DNA from: JOPF136 sp963773835
GTDB taxonomy: Bacteria > Acidobacteriota > Terriglobia > Acidiferrales > UBA7541
Direction of reading: 5' to 3'
NCBI GenBank assembly: GCA_963773835.1
Contig: CAVZCQ010000004.1
Coordinates: 310,001 to 374,000 of the forward strand
DNA length: 64,000 bases
A model generated the notes under the pieces. That model had not been told where the DNA came from, made no database searches, and saw only the letters and a program-made list of their open reading frames with translations. Shown one piece after another: positions 8,597 to 16,804 of the stretch. Numbering within the stretch: the stretch's first letter is position 1; the number at the start of each line of letters is the position of its first letter. The position numbers were made by a program, and so were the translations under genes.

Positions 8597-9082
8597 ATGG
8601 ACATCGAAATGAAAATCCGAGGCCTCATGATGGACCCCGTCTCCAACATGCCCATCGTCGTCCTGAAGGACGTTCAAGGCACCGCCATCCTCCCCATCTG
8701 GGTCGGCGTTTACGAGGCCAACGCCATCGCCCTCGAAATCGAAAAGGTTCAGACCCCGCGCCCCATGACCCACGACCTGCTGAAGAATCTCCTCCTCGGC
8801 CTCGAAGTCCAGGTTCAGAAAGTGGTCGTCTCCGACCTCAAGGACGACACCTTCTACGCCATCATCTGGATGGAGCGCGACGGCCAGGTCATCTCCATGG
8901 ATTCGCGGCCCTCGGACGCGCTCGCCCTCGCCCTCCGCCTCGACTGCCCCATTTTTGTCAGTGATCAGGTCCTGAAGAATTCCAAGGTCGCCAACGCTGT
9001 CAGCGAGAAAAACACCCACGAAGAGCTCCGCAAATGGCTCGAGGGCCTCTCCGACGAAGACCTCGGCCGCTACAAGATGTGA
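8597..9082 (+). CDS. Bifunctional nuclease family protein (DUF151)
   Basis: A 161-residue protein of the BFN/DUF151 family (MKIRGLMMDPVSNMPIVVLKD, LPIWVGVYEANAIALEI, SRPSDALALALRLDCPIFV). Family members are small proteins reported to have DNase/RNase activity; the physiological role in bacteria is unclear. The start at 8597 is set by the ribosome site ggggagg five bases upstream. It is commonly found near miaB in Acidobacteriota and related phyla, as here. Confidence 0.9.
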   Translation: MDIEMKIRGLMMDPVSNMPIVVLKDVQGTAILPIWVGVYEANAIALEIEKVQTPRPMTHDLLKNLLLGLEVQVQKVVVSDLKDDTFYAIIWMERDGQVISMDSRPSDALALALRLDCPIFVSDQVLKNSKVANAVSEKNTHEELRKWLEGLSDEDLGRYKM

Positions 9083-9105
9083 CTGGTGAATGGTGACTGG
9101 TGGGA
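9082..9105. repeat. Heptamer-like tandem repeat
   Basis: gactggtgaatggtgactggtgg directly after the BFN-family stop and beside the four-helix-bundle pseudogene. Reverse complement of the unit seen at 88 and 3083. Confidence 0.5.
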
Positions 9106-9130
9106 GGCAAGCCCTCACTCCCCGTTCCGC

Positions 9131-9320
9131 TTATCCTTCCCTGTGCTTTCGGTCGTGCCTGTCCCTCGGCTATGTTGGAAGGGACGGAAACCGCAGAGCG
9201 CCGCATCTGGCTGACCAGGCCAAACCGTTCGTCCGCCGGGAAGCGGCCCGTGATCTCATAAATCTGTTTGGCCAAAAGCATCGCTCTCTGCCAAACGATC
9301 AAATCCCGGTAGTGCAGCAC
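9131..9320 (-). pseudogene. Truncated four-helix-bundle (S23/IVP-like) gene
   Basis: The start is recognisable: GTG at 9320 behind a ggggaa site, then HYRDLIVWQRAMLLAK, FPADERFGLVSQMRRSA and VSVPSNIAEGQ, all hallmarks of the four-helix-bundle family first seen in 23S rRNA intervening sequences. Intact members run to about 115-130 residues; here similarity ends after about 54 residues at IAEGQ, and the frame continues into repeat sequence and the 3' end of the BFN-family gene. The C-terminal two helices are missing, so it is called a remnant. Confidence 0.75.
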
Positions 9321-9405
9321 CTTCCCCACAGGGGCCGCTGTTCTCCTCACACCCCAATCGCTCGCGAGCAAACTCTTCCTGGCCACTGACCACTGGCCAC
9401 TTCGC

Positions 9406-10245
9406 TTAGGGTTTGTTCGGCTTATCCGGCTTCACTTCCTTGGGCGCCCCGATCTTGATCGTCACTCCGAACCGCTTGTAGTTCTTGTACCGCACCGTCA
9501 TCCGGATGTGTACGTTTTGTCCTGTGAAGTGCAGGTAGTCGTCCGCGTGCGTGTACGTCGGAAACCAGTAGTTCGACTCGATGTTCTCCCGTATGGTCTC
9601 AAACCGTGGAAACACGTTTTCGCTGAATTTGCCGTGAATATCCGGCACGGCCTTTCCGTACGTCTTCACGATTTCCATGTCCTTCTGGTCCACCCAGATG
9701 CGTCCCTGGAAATACCGCTGGTGCTTCTCAATCTTCTTCGGCGCCACGTCGAACACGTACGTGTCCAGCTCGTCCACCTGCTCCTGCCCCAGGTATTTGA
9801 TGTCGTACAGCGGCAATCTATCCGTGGTCAGCACGAACGGCTGGATATGTTCCAGGTCGTCCAGGTCCTCCTGCGACAGCGAGATTCGCGTCAGCGTCGG
9901 CGACGGCGCGTCCGTCACCACTTCGTACCGCTTTCCCGCAGGCGTGAACACGATGTCTTCCGACATCCGCTCTTCCCCGTCCACGTTTCCATCGGCATCC
10001 ACGGTCTGGATCACGAACGTCTGCTGGTAGGTGTAGTTGTCGCGTTCCCGCTTCAATTGCTCTTCCCGCGCCCCGAATTTCTGGATGATTTGCTCCACCG
10101 GGATCGGCGGCGGCACGTCCCGTAACCCCGTCGCCTGTTCCTGCCCCATCGAAAACGGATGTGCTGGCTCCTGCGCCCCCAGCGGCAGGCAAATCATCAT
10201 GCCGGTCAGCAGCCACCCCACCGCCGGCTTACGTCGTCCGTCCAT
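9406..10245 (-). CDS. Secreted LolA-like / outer-membrane lipoprotein-sorting-type protein
   Basis: Exported protein of about 279 residues. A signal peptide (VGWLLTGMMICLPLGAQ) precedes a domain rich in beta strands resembling the LolA / lipoprotein-sorting fold: paired motifs such as FTPAGKRYEVV, TYVFDVAPKK, GRIWVDQKDMEIVKTYGKA and YWFPTYTHADD. Such proteins are abundant in Acidobacteriota; the cargo is unknown. Start at 10245 follows gggagaggcgag. The C-terminal tail is Lys/Pro-rich (KEVKPDKPNKP). It ends 20 bases from the upstream limit of the neighbouring repeat tract; no operon partner is evident. Confidence 0.75.
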   Translation of the reverse strand: MDGRRKPAVGWLLTGMMICLPLGAQEPAHPFSMGQEQATGLRDVPPPIPVEQIIQKFGAREEQLKRERDNYTYQQTFVIQTVDADGNVDGEERMSEDIVFTPAGKRYEVVTDAPSPTLTRISLSQEDLDDLEHIQPFVLTTDRLPLYDIKYLGQEQVDELDTYVFDVAPKKIEKHQRYFQGRIWVDQKDMEIVKTYGKAVPDIHGKFSENVFPRFETIRENIESNYWFPTYTHADDYLHFTGQNVHIRMTVRYKNYKRFGVTIKIGAPKEVKPDKPNKP

Positions 10246-10348
10246 TCTCGCCTCTCCCATTCTTCCTCTCTGCTTCTCCGGCCCTCTCTTCCTTCGCTAC
10301 TCTAGAAGCCTCGCCATCTTCTCAGGTTGCATCCCGTCTCTCTTCTCC

Positions 10349-10391
10349 TCCCTCCGTGACCTCCGTTCCTCCGCGTCCTCCGTGTAAAATC
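10349..10391. repeat. C-rich microarray (cctccgtg units)
   Basis: cctccgtgacctccgttcctccgcg and tcctccgtgtaaaat; the terminal cctccgtg-taaaat recurs at 51190 and, as ccgtgataaat, at 18265. Confidence 0.5.
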
Positions 10392-10417
10392 CTTGCCCCT
10401 GGACTTTCCTCTCTCGC

Positions 10418-10450
10418 CGCTGACCACTGGCCACTGGTCACTGGCCACTG
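10418..10450. repeat. Heptamer-like tandem repeat (actggcc units)
   Basis: ctgaccactggccactggtc / actggccactg, overlapping the 3' end of the histidine phosphatase gene. Confidence 0.5.
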
Positions 10451-11043
10451 CCTTCCAGATGCGTCGTATCGTTCCACAGCCTCACCACCGGCCGCGTCAC
10501 TTCACTCTCATACCCCAAAGCGCTCAGGCTCGCCGTGCTCAGCATCAGGTACCGCCCTCCATCCAGCGGCATCCGCGCCCATCTTCCCGCCAGCACCCGC
10601 AGAAAGTGCCCGCTCGAAAACACCAGCACGTTTCCTCCTGCTTCCCGCAACTGAGCCGCCACCCGCTCCGCCCGCGCCGCGATCTCCTCCGGCGACTCGC
10701 CTCCTGGACACCCATCGCGAAACAAATCCCATCCCGGCCGCTCCCTCAATATCTCCGCCGACCTTCGCCCCTCATACTGCCCGTAATCCCATTCCATCAG
10801 GTCCGCATCCACCTGCGCCGCGCTTCCAAATCCTGCCAGCTCGCACGTCCTCCGCGCCCGCTGCAAGGGACTGGTCAACACTCGCGCCACGTTCAATCCC
10901 TTCAGCCGCTCTCCCAGCAGCACGGCATTCCTTTCGCCGTTTGCGGTCAGCGGCAAATCTGTCCTCCCGGTATGCTGACCGGACAGGCTCCACGCCGTTT
11001 CCCCATGCCTCGCCAGGTAAACAATTTGCAGTTGGTTGCTCAT
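10438..11043 (-). CDS. Histidine phosphatase superfamily (phosphoglycerate-mutase-like) protein
   Basis: 201 residues with the RHG signature (LARHGETAW, His13) that forms the phosphohistidine, the second-half Arg region LTSPLQRARRTCELAG, acid residue Glu in DLMEWDYGQYEGR and the distal catalytic His in FSSGHFLRVLAGRW. The substrate is not specified by sequence; members include sugar-phosphate and cobalamin-pathway phosphatases. It is divergent from the SagB-like gene with only about 80 bases between them, so they may share a control region. Confidence 0.9.
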   Translation of the reverse strand: MSNQLQIVYLARHGETAWSLSGQHTGRTDLPLTANGERNAVLLGERLKGLNVARVLTSPLQRARRTCELAGFGSAAQVDADLMEWDYGQYEGRRSAEILRERPGWDLFRDGCPGGESPEEIAARAERVAAQLREAGGNVLVFSSGHFLRVLAGRWARMPLDGGRYLMLSTASLSALGYESEVTRPVVRLWNDTTHLEGSGQ

Positions 11044-11126
11044 GGCCCCTCGGCCGATTCTAGCACCTGGCCACTCACGCTGTAGCCCATGAGGGGCAGG
11101 TCGGTCTATCCTCTATCTTCCAGCTA

Positions 11127-12920
11127 ATGCCCAACCGCGACCTCGACGCCGCCTGGTCCTACCACAACGCCACCAAGCATTCGTCCTGGAGCGTCCGTCA
11201 CAACTCGCATTCCCTCGACTGGGCCAACCAGCCCTTGCCCTTCAAGATTTACCCGGCGCTTCCGCCCTTGCCTCTTCCCCGTGAATTCCCTCCGGCGGCC
11301 ATGCCCGCGCTCTCGGCCATCGCCCACACGGAGGACCGCCCCACTTCCACCGTTCTGCCGGATCTGCCTCGCCTGGCTGCGCTCCTGTATTTTTCCGCAG
11401 GCATCACCAAGCGCCGCACGTACGCAGGCAAGGAGTTCTTCTACCGCGCAGCCGCCTGCACCGGCGCGCTCTACGAGATTGAGTTGTATCTGGTCTGTGC
11501 GGACCTGCCCGATCTCCCCGCGGGCGTCTATCATTTCGGGCCAGGCGACTTCGCCCTCCGCCGCCTGCGTTCCGGCGACTACCGCGCCGCGCTCGTCCGC
11601 GCAACCGGTGCCGAGCCCGCCGTCGCGCAAGCTCCGGTGACATTCATCTGCACGGGCACCTACTGGCGCAACGCCTGGAAGTATCAAGCCCGCACCTATC
11701 GCCATTTCGGGTGGGACAACGGCACGATACTTGCCAACCTCCTGGCCATGTGCGCTGCCCTGGCGCTTCCCGCTCGTCTCGTCCTCGGTTTCGAAGACGC
11801 ACTGGTAAATCGGCTGCTCGGCCTCGACACGCAGCGCGAGGTCGCCTTCTCCCTCGTTGCCCTCGGTCATGCTCCCGAAGGTTCTGCAGCGTTGCCGCCG
11901 GAACCAGTAGCACAGACAATCTTGTCTGTGCCCGATCAGCTGCCGCCGGAACCAGTAGCACAGACAATCTTGTCTGTGCCCGATCAGCTGCCGCCGGAGC
12001 CGGTAGCACAGACAATCGTGTCTGTGCCCGATCAGTTGCCGCAAGAACCCCCACAGGAAATTCCGCCGTTGGCCCTCGAAACTCTGCCGTTGTCCGCGAC
12101 CGAGGTGGACTACCCCGCCATGCACGCCATCCATGAAGCCTCCGAGCTGCACTCGGAAAGGGAAGCAGCGGAATGGGGAGGAACCCTGCAGGCAAATGTT
12201 TCCTCAGAAGTGTCCGGGGCCCGCGTGCCCCTCGCGCCTCTCCCGGAAGACCAGCTTCCCCCGGACCCGGTCGGCGAAGTAATCCTCCGCCGCGGCTCCA
12301 CTCGCGATTTCGCCCGCTCCTCCATCACCTTCGCCCAGCTTTCGACCATGCTCGACCGCGCCACCCGTGGCATCCCCGCCGATTTCCCGCCTCTCAACGA
12401 TTTGTATCTCATCGCCCACGCCGTGGACGGCCTCGCTCCCGGCGCCTACTTCTTCCATCGCGAACGCGGCCTGGTAGCACAGACAATCCTGTCTGTGCCC
12501 GATAAGCTACCGCCAGACACTCCGTTGGGACGGGCGCCCGCCGCGGCGGGTGCCCCAGGTCTCACTGCGCCAGCACTGGAGTGTCTGAAGGAGGGCGATT
12601 TCCGCGACGAGGCGGGCTATCTCGGTCTCGAACAACAACTGCCTGCCGACGCCAGCGTCGCCATTTTCTTCCTCGCCGATTTGCAGCGCATCCTGGAGCG
12701 CTTCGGCAACCGCGGCTATCGCGCCGTCCAGCTCGAAGCCGGCATTCTCGGTGGGAAGCTCTACCTGGCAGCCTATGCGCAACGTCTCGGCGCCACCGGC
12801 CTCACCTTCTACGACGACGACGTGATCAAATTCTTCTCCCCCCACGCCGCGGGCAAGAGCGCCATCTTCCTCATGGCTGTCGGCAGAAGCAGAAAATTGC
12901 GCCCGACGGCAGACTCCTAG
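11127..12920 (+). CDS. SagB-type double nitroreductase-fold protein with in-frame REPs
   Basis: FMN-dependent nitroreductase/SagB-like dehydrogenase of 597 residues with two tandem domains. Domain 1 (about 1-255) has LLYFSAGITKRRT, AACTGALYEIELYLV and the YWRNAWKYQARTYRHFGWDNG stretch typical of SagB. Domain 2 (about 370-590) has RRGSTRDFARSSITF and GYRAVQLEAGILGGKLYLAA. Between them a 48-bp unit is repeated three times in frame, each holding a REP hairpin read as VAQTILSVPDQLPP; a fourth hairpin sits inside domain 2. SagB proteins usually oxidise azolines in ribosomal peptides, but no precursor or cyclodehydratase is nearby, so the substrate is unknown. Confidence 0.85.
   Translation: MPNRDLDAAWSYHNATKHSSWSVRHNSHSLDWANQPLPFKIYPALPPLPLPREFPPAAMPALSAIAHTEDRPTSTVLPDLPRLAALLYFSAGITKRRTYAGKEFFYRAAACTGALYEIELYLVCADLPDLPAGVYHFGPGDFALRRLRSGDYRAALVRATGAEPAVAQAPVTFICTGTYWRNAWKYQARTYRHFGWDNGTILANLLAMCAALALPARLVLGFEDALVNRLLGLDTQREVAFSLVALGHAPEGSAALPPEPVAQTILSVPDQLPPEPVAQTILSVPDQLPPEPVAQTIVSVPDQLPQEPPQEIPPLALETLPLSATEVDYPAMHAIHEASELHSEREAAEWGGTLQANVSSEVSGARVPLAPLPEDQLPPDPVGEVILRRGSTRDFARSSITFAQLSTMLDRATRGIPADFPPLNDLYLIAHAVDGLAPGAYFFHRERGLVAQTILSVPDKLPPDTPLGRAPAAAGAPGLTAPALECLKEGDFRDEAGYLGLEQQLPADASVAIFFLADLQRILERFGNRGYRAVQLEAGILGGKLYLAAYAQRLGATGLTFYDDDVIKFFSPHAAGKSAIFLMAVGRSRKLRPTADS
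11892..12035 (+). repeat. Three tandem 48-bp units each with a REP hairpin (in coding)
   Basis: Exact 48-base period at 11892, 11940 and 11988. Each unit has GTAG then gcacagaca-atct-tgtctgtgc (cores at 11910-11931, 11958-11979, 12006-12027). Because 48 is divisible by three, the SagB-like frame is kept; the unit encodes 16 residues. Confidence 0.95.
12474..12498 (+). repeat. REP hairpin inside second nitroreductase domain
   Basis: GTAG then gcacagaca-atcc-tgtctgtgc, translated VAQTILSVPD. Fourth copy in this gene, about 440 bases from the triplicate. Confidence 0.9.
12532..12556. repeat. GC hairpin inside SagB-like gene
   Basis: gggcgcccgccg and cggcgggtgcccc form an imperfect stem, translated RAPAAAGAP, in a low-complexity stretch just after the REP. 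Confidence 0.55.
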
Positions 12921-13246
12921 TTCCGGCCGCTCCCCGAAGGTACTCAGCCTCTGCTCGCCTCTGTTGCAACCCCGGTCACGTCAGGGCACGTCCCGAAGCT
13001 TCGGGATCAACCGTGCCGTGCGCGCGCCCACTACCCTGCGGCTTCAGCCGCAGGGGCTATGGACTTGCTCGTTCCGACATCACTTTCCGACTCTCCCCGT
13101 CCCTTTGTCCTGCCGGAGGGCCTCCAGCGCACGCTTGCTCACTGGCTGGCCAATGTGCGGTAGAATCCCTTCATTCCGGGTCGGCCTCAAGCCCTCAAAT
13201 GGAATGCCTGGCGATGTTCTCTTTCCACCGTGGGCGGGAGATTCTC
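12921..13246. other. Intergenic region with two hairpins
   Basis: No credible gene. Contains a nested palindrome (gggcacg / tcccgaagcttcggga / ccgtgcc, about 12984-13018) and ccctgcggc-ttca-gccgcaggg (13034-13055). The ribosome site of the TPR gene (gggcgggag) lies at its right end. Confidence 0.6.
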
Positions 13247-14212
13247 ATGCGAAATCGAGTAGCGCTCTCGGCTCTTCTTCTCGCTTTCGCGGCGTCCGCC
13301 TGGCCCCAGGCCGCGCCCGACCCCGCCAAATGCTTCAAGAAGCAGCCGGACCTCGATCAGGTCGTGCAGTACTGCACCGCCGTGATCAACTCCGACGAGC
13401 TAAGCTACGGCGACCATGTCCAGGCCTACTACAAGCGCGGCGACGCCTACTTCCTCAAATCTGACTTCGACCGGGTCATCCAGAACTACACCGATCTCAT
13501 GGCTCTGAACGAGAATCCGCAGGATGCCCGCGCCTTTAACGCCCGGGGCCTCGCCTACATCCTCAAAGGCGACTACGACCTCGCCGTTCAGGACTTCGAC
13601 AAAGCGCTCAGCCTTTTGCCGACCTCCGCCGCGCTTTGGGCGGTTGTTGGCAGCAGGCCAAACATGGTCCTGCTTGCCGAGGCGGTCCAGGCCTTTTATT
13701 ACCGGGGCGACGCTTACTTTCTGAAGGGCGACGACGCCCGCGCCATCCAGGACTACAAGGATGCGGTCCGCGCCAGCCCGCGGGTCGCCGCCGCGCTGGC
13801 CCATCCTCTCGATGCCTTCTGGATCATCCGTGATTACGACCACGACTTGCGAGACAAAGCTTTCCTTTGGCTTTACCTCGCGCAGTCCCGAGGCGGCCTG
13901 GATGCCGCGGCCGACCTCAAGAAAAATGCGGCTCATCTGGATCTCGTCAAATGGCCCGGCCCGATCCTCCGGCTCTACCTGGGCGATCTCCAGCCGCAGG
14001 ATCTCCTGCAGTCGGCGCAGGACCCGGACCCGCAGAAAACTGCGGAGCATGTCTGCGAGGCCAACTTTTACATGGGAGAGAATTCGACGGTACAAGGCAA
14101 ACGGGCCGAGGCCACGGCCCAGCTTCACAAGGCCTTGGACACCTGCCCCCGCAATTTCATCGAGCATTCCGCCGCCCAATCCGAACTAGCCCGCCTCGAA
14201 AAACTTCCCTGA
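13247..14212 (+). CDS. Secreted TPR-repeat protein
   Basis: 321 residues with a signal peptide (ALSALLLAFAASAWPQA) and then at least four tetratricopeptide-like repeats (YYKRGDAYFLKSDFDRVIQNYT, FNARGLAYILKGDYDLAVQDF, YYRGDAYFLKGDDARAIQDY). The C-terminal part (KWPGPILRLYLGD, VCEANFYMGE, KALDTCPRNFIEHSAAQSEL) matches the same region of the TPR protein at 30378-31316, so the two are paralogues. TPR domains mediate protein-protein contacts; the partner is unknown. Start at 13247 is chosen for the GGGAG site seven bases upstream and the signal peptide that follows. Confidence 0.85.
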   Translation: MRNRVALSALLLAFAASAWPQAAPDPAKCFKKQPDLDQVVQYCTAVINSDELSYGDHVQAYYKRGDAYFLKSDFDRVIQNYTDLMALNENPQDARAFNARGLAYILKGDYDLAVQDFDKALSLLPTSAALWAVVGSRPNMVLLAEAVQAFYYRGDAYFLKGDDARAIQDYKDAVRASPRVAAALAHPLDAFWIIRDYDHDLRDKAFLWLYLAQSRGGLDAAADLKKNAAHLDLVKWPGPILRLYLGDLQPQDLLQSAQDPDPQKTAEHVCEANFYMGENSTVQGKRAEATAQLHKALDTCPRNFIEHSAAQSELARLEKLP

Positions 14213-14278
14213 GCGCGTGCCCCGGGGACCGTATCTTCTCCTTCTTTCCATTCACCACCTGCCCGCCTGCATTCATGG

Positions 14279-14292
14279 CAGGTCACCAGTCA
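14279..14292. repeat. Short heptamer-like repeat
   Basis: caggtcaccagtcac at the 3' end of the TIGR03067-like gene; same family as 88 and 3083. Confidence 0.35.
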
Positions 14293-14724
14293 CTCTCTCT
14301 TCGCGCGGTCCAGCGTCTCCAGCGCCCGCCCGCTCCCTGGCGATGTCGCAAATTCGGTCGGCGCCGGTCCCCCCTTCATGTTCAGACAGATCTTCCAGCG
14401 ATCGCCGTCCAGTTCGTAGATCCCGTTGTTCGTGTTCCCCTTTTCCGGCCCTTCCGTAAATTTCATCTTGAATTCGTTCGGAACCACTTCCGCGTTCAAC
14501 TCGATTGTTCCCGCATGTACCGCGCCCCGCGCCCGCGTCGAAAACCGTTCGCCCTCCATTTCCACCATTCCCCCCTGCGCCGCGCCCATCGCGCGGGTCG
14601 TAAACCGATCGCCCTTCACCTCGATCGTGGATCCCGCGTACACGCTCGGCGACGGCGTCATCCCCTCCACCTCGAGAAAAACGATGTTCCACACGCCCTG
14701 CAATTTCCCCAGTTCCTCGTCCAT
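14290..14724 (-). CDS. TIGR03067-like small domain protein
   Basis: 144 residues without a signal peptide. The pattern LGKLQGVWNIVFLEVEG, KGDRFTT, PNEFKMKFTEGPEKG, NGIYELDGDRWKICLNMKGG and PTEFATSPGSGRALETLDR follows the TIGR03067 family found mainly in Planctomycetota and Acidobacteriota, whose function is unknown. A short duplicated segment (DRFTTRAMGAAQGG / ERFSTRARGAVHAG, residues about 40-70) is visible and is not a usual part of the family. It is divergent from the next secreted gene. Confidence 0.8.
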   Translation of the reverse strand: MDEELGKLQGVWNIVFLEVEGMTPSPSVYAGSTIEVKGDRFTTRAMGAAQGGMVEMEGERFSTRARGAVHAGTIELNAEVVPNEFKMKFTEGPEKGNTNNGIYELDGDRWKICLNMKGGPAPTEFATSPGSGRALETLDRAKRE

Positions 14725-14858
14725 CTTGCCCTCCCCTCGGCACGCGCCGCCTGACTGCGCAATTGTCTGCGCCCGATTCTAGCATTGCGCCTCGCCACTT
14801 TCGTACAGCCTCTGTTTGGAGGATACTCGTCGGCGCACGGCCCCGGCGTAACGTATCC

Positions 14859-15962
14859 ATGTACGTAACGAACCATCACCCGGCGCCCGCGCGGCTGCAC
14901 CTTGCGGCTTCGCTTCGCCGCTCACTGCTCCCCCTCCTGGCTCTCACGCTTGCTGCCATCGCTGTCCTCGCCCGGCCGCAGGCCGAACTCGATCTCTCGC
15001 ATTCTCCCGCTGCGCTCGAAAACAAACATGTTCGCGCCGTCCGCCTCTCGGTCCCGGCTCACTCCGCCGTTTCCATACGCCGCCTGGCCTTTGAAAGCCT
15101 TCTCGTCTCCCTTCGCGACGCTTCGCTTCAAATGACTCCGCAGGCGGGACCACCCCAACGCTGGCAGGCCGTTGCGGGAAGCCTGCTCTGGGTCCGCGGC
15201 AACTTCGGCTTCTCCCTGGAAAACTCCGGCAACGCCCCCGCCGATCTTCTCTCCCTGGAACTGCGCGACTCCTACGCCTTCAACCACCTCAGCGCGCCGC
15301 GCTCCGCTTTCGACCCGCTCCTTCTCGATCCCGGCCATTTTCGCGTGGCCCTCGCGAACGAGCACGTCCGCGCCATTCTCATTCATCTCGGCCCGCGCGA
15401 ACAGTCGCCAGAAGCCCAGTTTTCCCAGGGACTCAGCATCAGCCTCGCCGACGTTCACGCCAGCCACATCTCGCCCAGCGGCGAACACAATCCCGTGTCG
15501 AGCGATGCCGGCGCCGTCTCCTGGCAGCCGCAGGGGCTCTACTCGATTCACAATCTCGATCCCGGTCCCCTCGACTCCCTCTACATCGAGTTCAAGCATC
15601 CCTTCTGCTACAGCATGGAAATGGACTGGTTCAGCGGCACCCCCGAAGGCAGGGCCTTCATCCTCTCGGTCCTGGACAAGGTCAAGCGCCGCTGGCTCAA
15701 AACCATGCCGCACGAAGCCAAAGACGCGGGAAAAGGCCTGGTCGGAATTGATTGGAAGATTCAGCAGGATGGCACCATCCGTGAAGACGACATGCTCCTG
15801 AACACCGTCTTTGCCAGCGATGCGCTCATCGAGGCCGCCCGTTCCGCCATCCGCAACTCGGCACCGTTTCCCACTATCCCTTCCTCGCTCGACAAGCCCG
15901 ACCTGGAAGTGCGCTTCGTTTTCCTCTACAACCTCCCGCTCCATCCCCCCGGGTGCGACTGA
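14859..15962 (+). CDS. Secreted protein with cupin-like halves and TonB-like C-terminus
   Basis: About 367 residues from the ATG at 14859. A hydrophobic segment (SLLPLLALTLAAIAVLARPQA) acts as signal peptide or anchor. Two similar segments, NKHVRAVRLSVPAHSAVS and NEHVRAILIHLGPREQ, suggest a duplicated cupin-like fold, without clear metal-binding His clusters. The last 80 residues (LVGIDWKIQQDGTIREDDM, DALIEAARSAIRNSAPFPTIP, DLEVRFVFLYN) resemble the TonB/TolA C-terminal domain. Function unknown; periplasmic or outer-membrane interaction is inferred. An upstream in-frame ATG at 14763 would add 32 residues lacking signal-peptide character. Confidence 0.65.
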   Translation: MYVTNHHPAPARLHLAASLRRSLLPLLALTLAAIAVLARPQAELDLSHSPAALENKHVRAVRLSVPAHSAVSIRRLAFESLLVSLRDASLQMTPQAGPPQRWQAVAGSLLWVRGNFGFSLENSGNAPADLLSLELRDSYAFNHLSAPRSAFDPLLLDPGHFRVALANEHVRAILIHLGPREQSPEAQFSQGLSISLADVHASHISPSGEHNPVSSDAGAVSWQPQGLYSIHNLDPGPLDSLYIEFKHPFCYSMEMDWFSGTPEGRAFILSVLDKVKRRWLKTMPHEAKDAGKGLVGIDWKIQQDGTIREDDMLLNTVFASDALIEAARSAIRNSAPFPTIPSSLDKPDLEVRFVFLYNLPLHPPGCD

Positions 15963-16104
15963 GCCCGCGCTCCGCGCCCCTCCGCCGCCCGCTGCGTGAC
16001 GGATCGCACAACCCTCGGTGCCCCGCGTCACGTCTTTCGCCCTTCCGCCTGCGCCACAGTTACTTTGGGTTCCGGCTCACCACCCCCGCGAAAGGAGGCC
16101 TCTT

Positions 16105-16395
16105 ATGACCTCAGCATTCCTTTTCGGAGTGATGTTCATCGCCGCAGTCTGGTCTCTCGGGGCATACGTGATCTGGGAGGTCGGCCCCGGCGAGAGGATC
16201 CGTTCCGTGCGGTGTCCCGTGCTCAAAAAGCGCGCCACCATCCTCGCCGAGCAGAAGGAAGCTCGCTTCGCCGGTTCCTATGCCGGCCTCACGCTCGTGG
16301 ACGTGAAGCTCTGTTCGCTGCTCGACGATCACATGCTGGCCTGCCACAAAGACTGCATCCACGCGAATACGCGGCTCGCCCAGGCCGGCGACTGA
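16105..16395 (+). CDS. Small membrane protein with Cys-rich tail
   Basis: 96 residues. A hydrophobic N-terminal helix (AFLFGVMFIAAVWSLGAYVIW) is followed by a soluble part with four Cys (VRCPVLKK, VKLCSLLDDHMLACHKDC) that could bind metal. A strong ribosome site (aaaggaggcc) fixes the ATG at 16105. It lies 32 bases before another small gene, so the two may be co-transcribed. Not recognised. Confidence 0.65.
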   Translation: MTSAFLFGVMFIAAVWSLGAYVIWEVGPGERIRSVRCPVLKKRATILAEQKEARFAGSYAGLTLVDVKLCSLLDDHMLACHKDCIHANTRLAQAGD

Positions 16396-16426
16396 TATAA
16401 TTCATTTCTCGCGACGGAGGGCCTGC

Positions 16427-16642
16427 ATGAACGTTTATGAAGTCACTTTGCACGGCACCGAAAGCATTTACGTAATTGCTCCAGCCAAATACCGCGCCAT
16501 CGAGCTCGTGGGTGACTACATCACAGACGCCGGCCAGCCCCATCTGGTCGCGTCGGACAAATTTGTTGTCCGCCAGCTCGACCTGGCCGAAGAGCAGATC
16601 CTTCGCCCGGAGAAATGCCGCGCCTGTCCCCTGTGTGAGTAG
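16427..16642 (+). CDS. Small conserved-looking hypothetical protein
   Basis: 71 residues: MNVYEVTLHGTESIYVIAP, AIELVGDYITDAGQPHLV and a C-terminal KCRACPLCE with a CxxCxxC arrangement that could hold metal. Ribosome site gacggaggg lies upstream. Probably in one transcript with the preceding Cys-rich membrane protein. Function unknown. Confidence 0.6.
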   Translation: MNVYEVTLHGTESIYVIAPAKYRAIELVGDYITDAGQPHLVASDKFVVRQLDLAEEQILRPEKCRACPLCE

Positions 16643-16690
16643 CATCTTCTTTGCGGTCCGCTCCGGCTTTGCGTGAGGCCCGTCCTTTCC

Positions 16691-16740
16691 CTGCCTTTCT
16701 CTGCGCCCCTCTGCGCGCTTGGCGCCTCTGCGTTATTCTC
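16691..16740. repeat. C-rich microarray (ctctgcg units)
   Basis: tctctgcgcccctctgcgcg / cttggcgcctctgcg, in the gap between convergent genes. Confidence 0.45.
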
Positions 16741-16804
16741 TCTCCTCTCGCCTATTCCCAATCCCGCCGCTCATCGCGCGCCGTTCATCACGTCGCCGTT
16801 TTCC

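Noticed and set aside
9131..9320. Accessory (Avd-like) protein of a diversity-generating retroelement
   Set aside because: Four-helix-bundle family is shared, but there is no reverse transcriptase or template/variable repeat pair in the window.
11892..12035. Array of direct repeats resembling CRISPR or minisatellite
   Set aside because: It is coding, in frame, without unique spacers; best explained by amplified REP unit.
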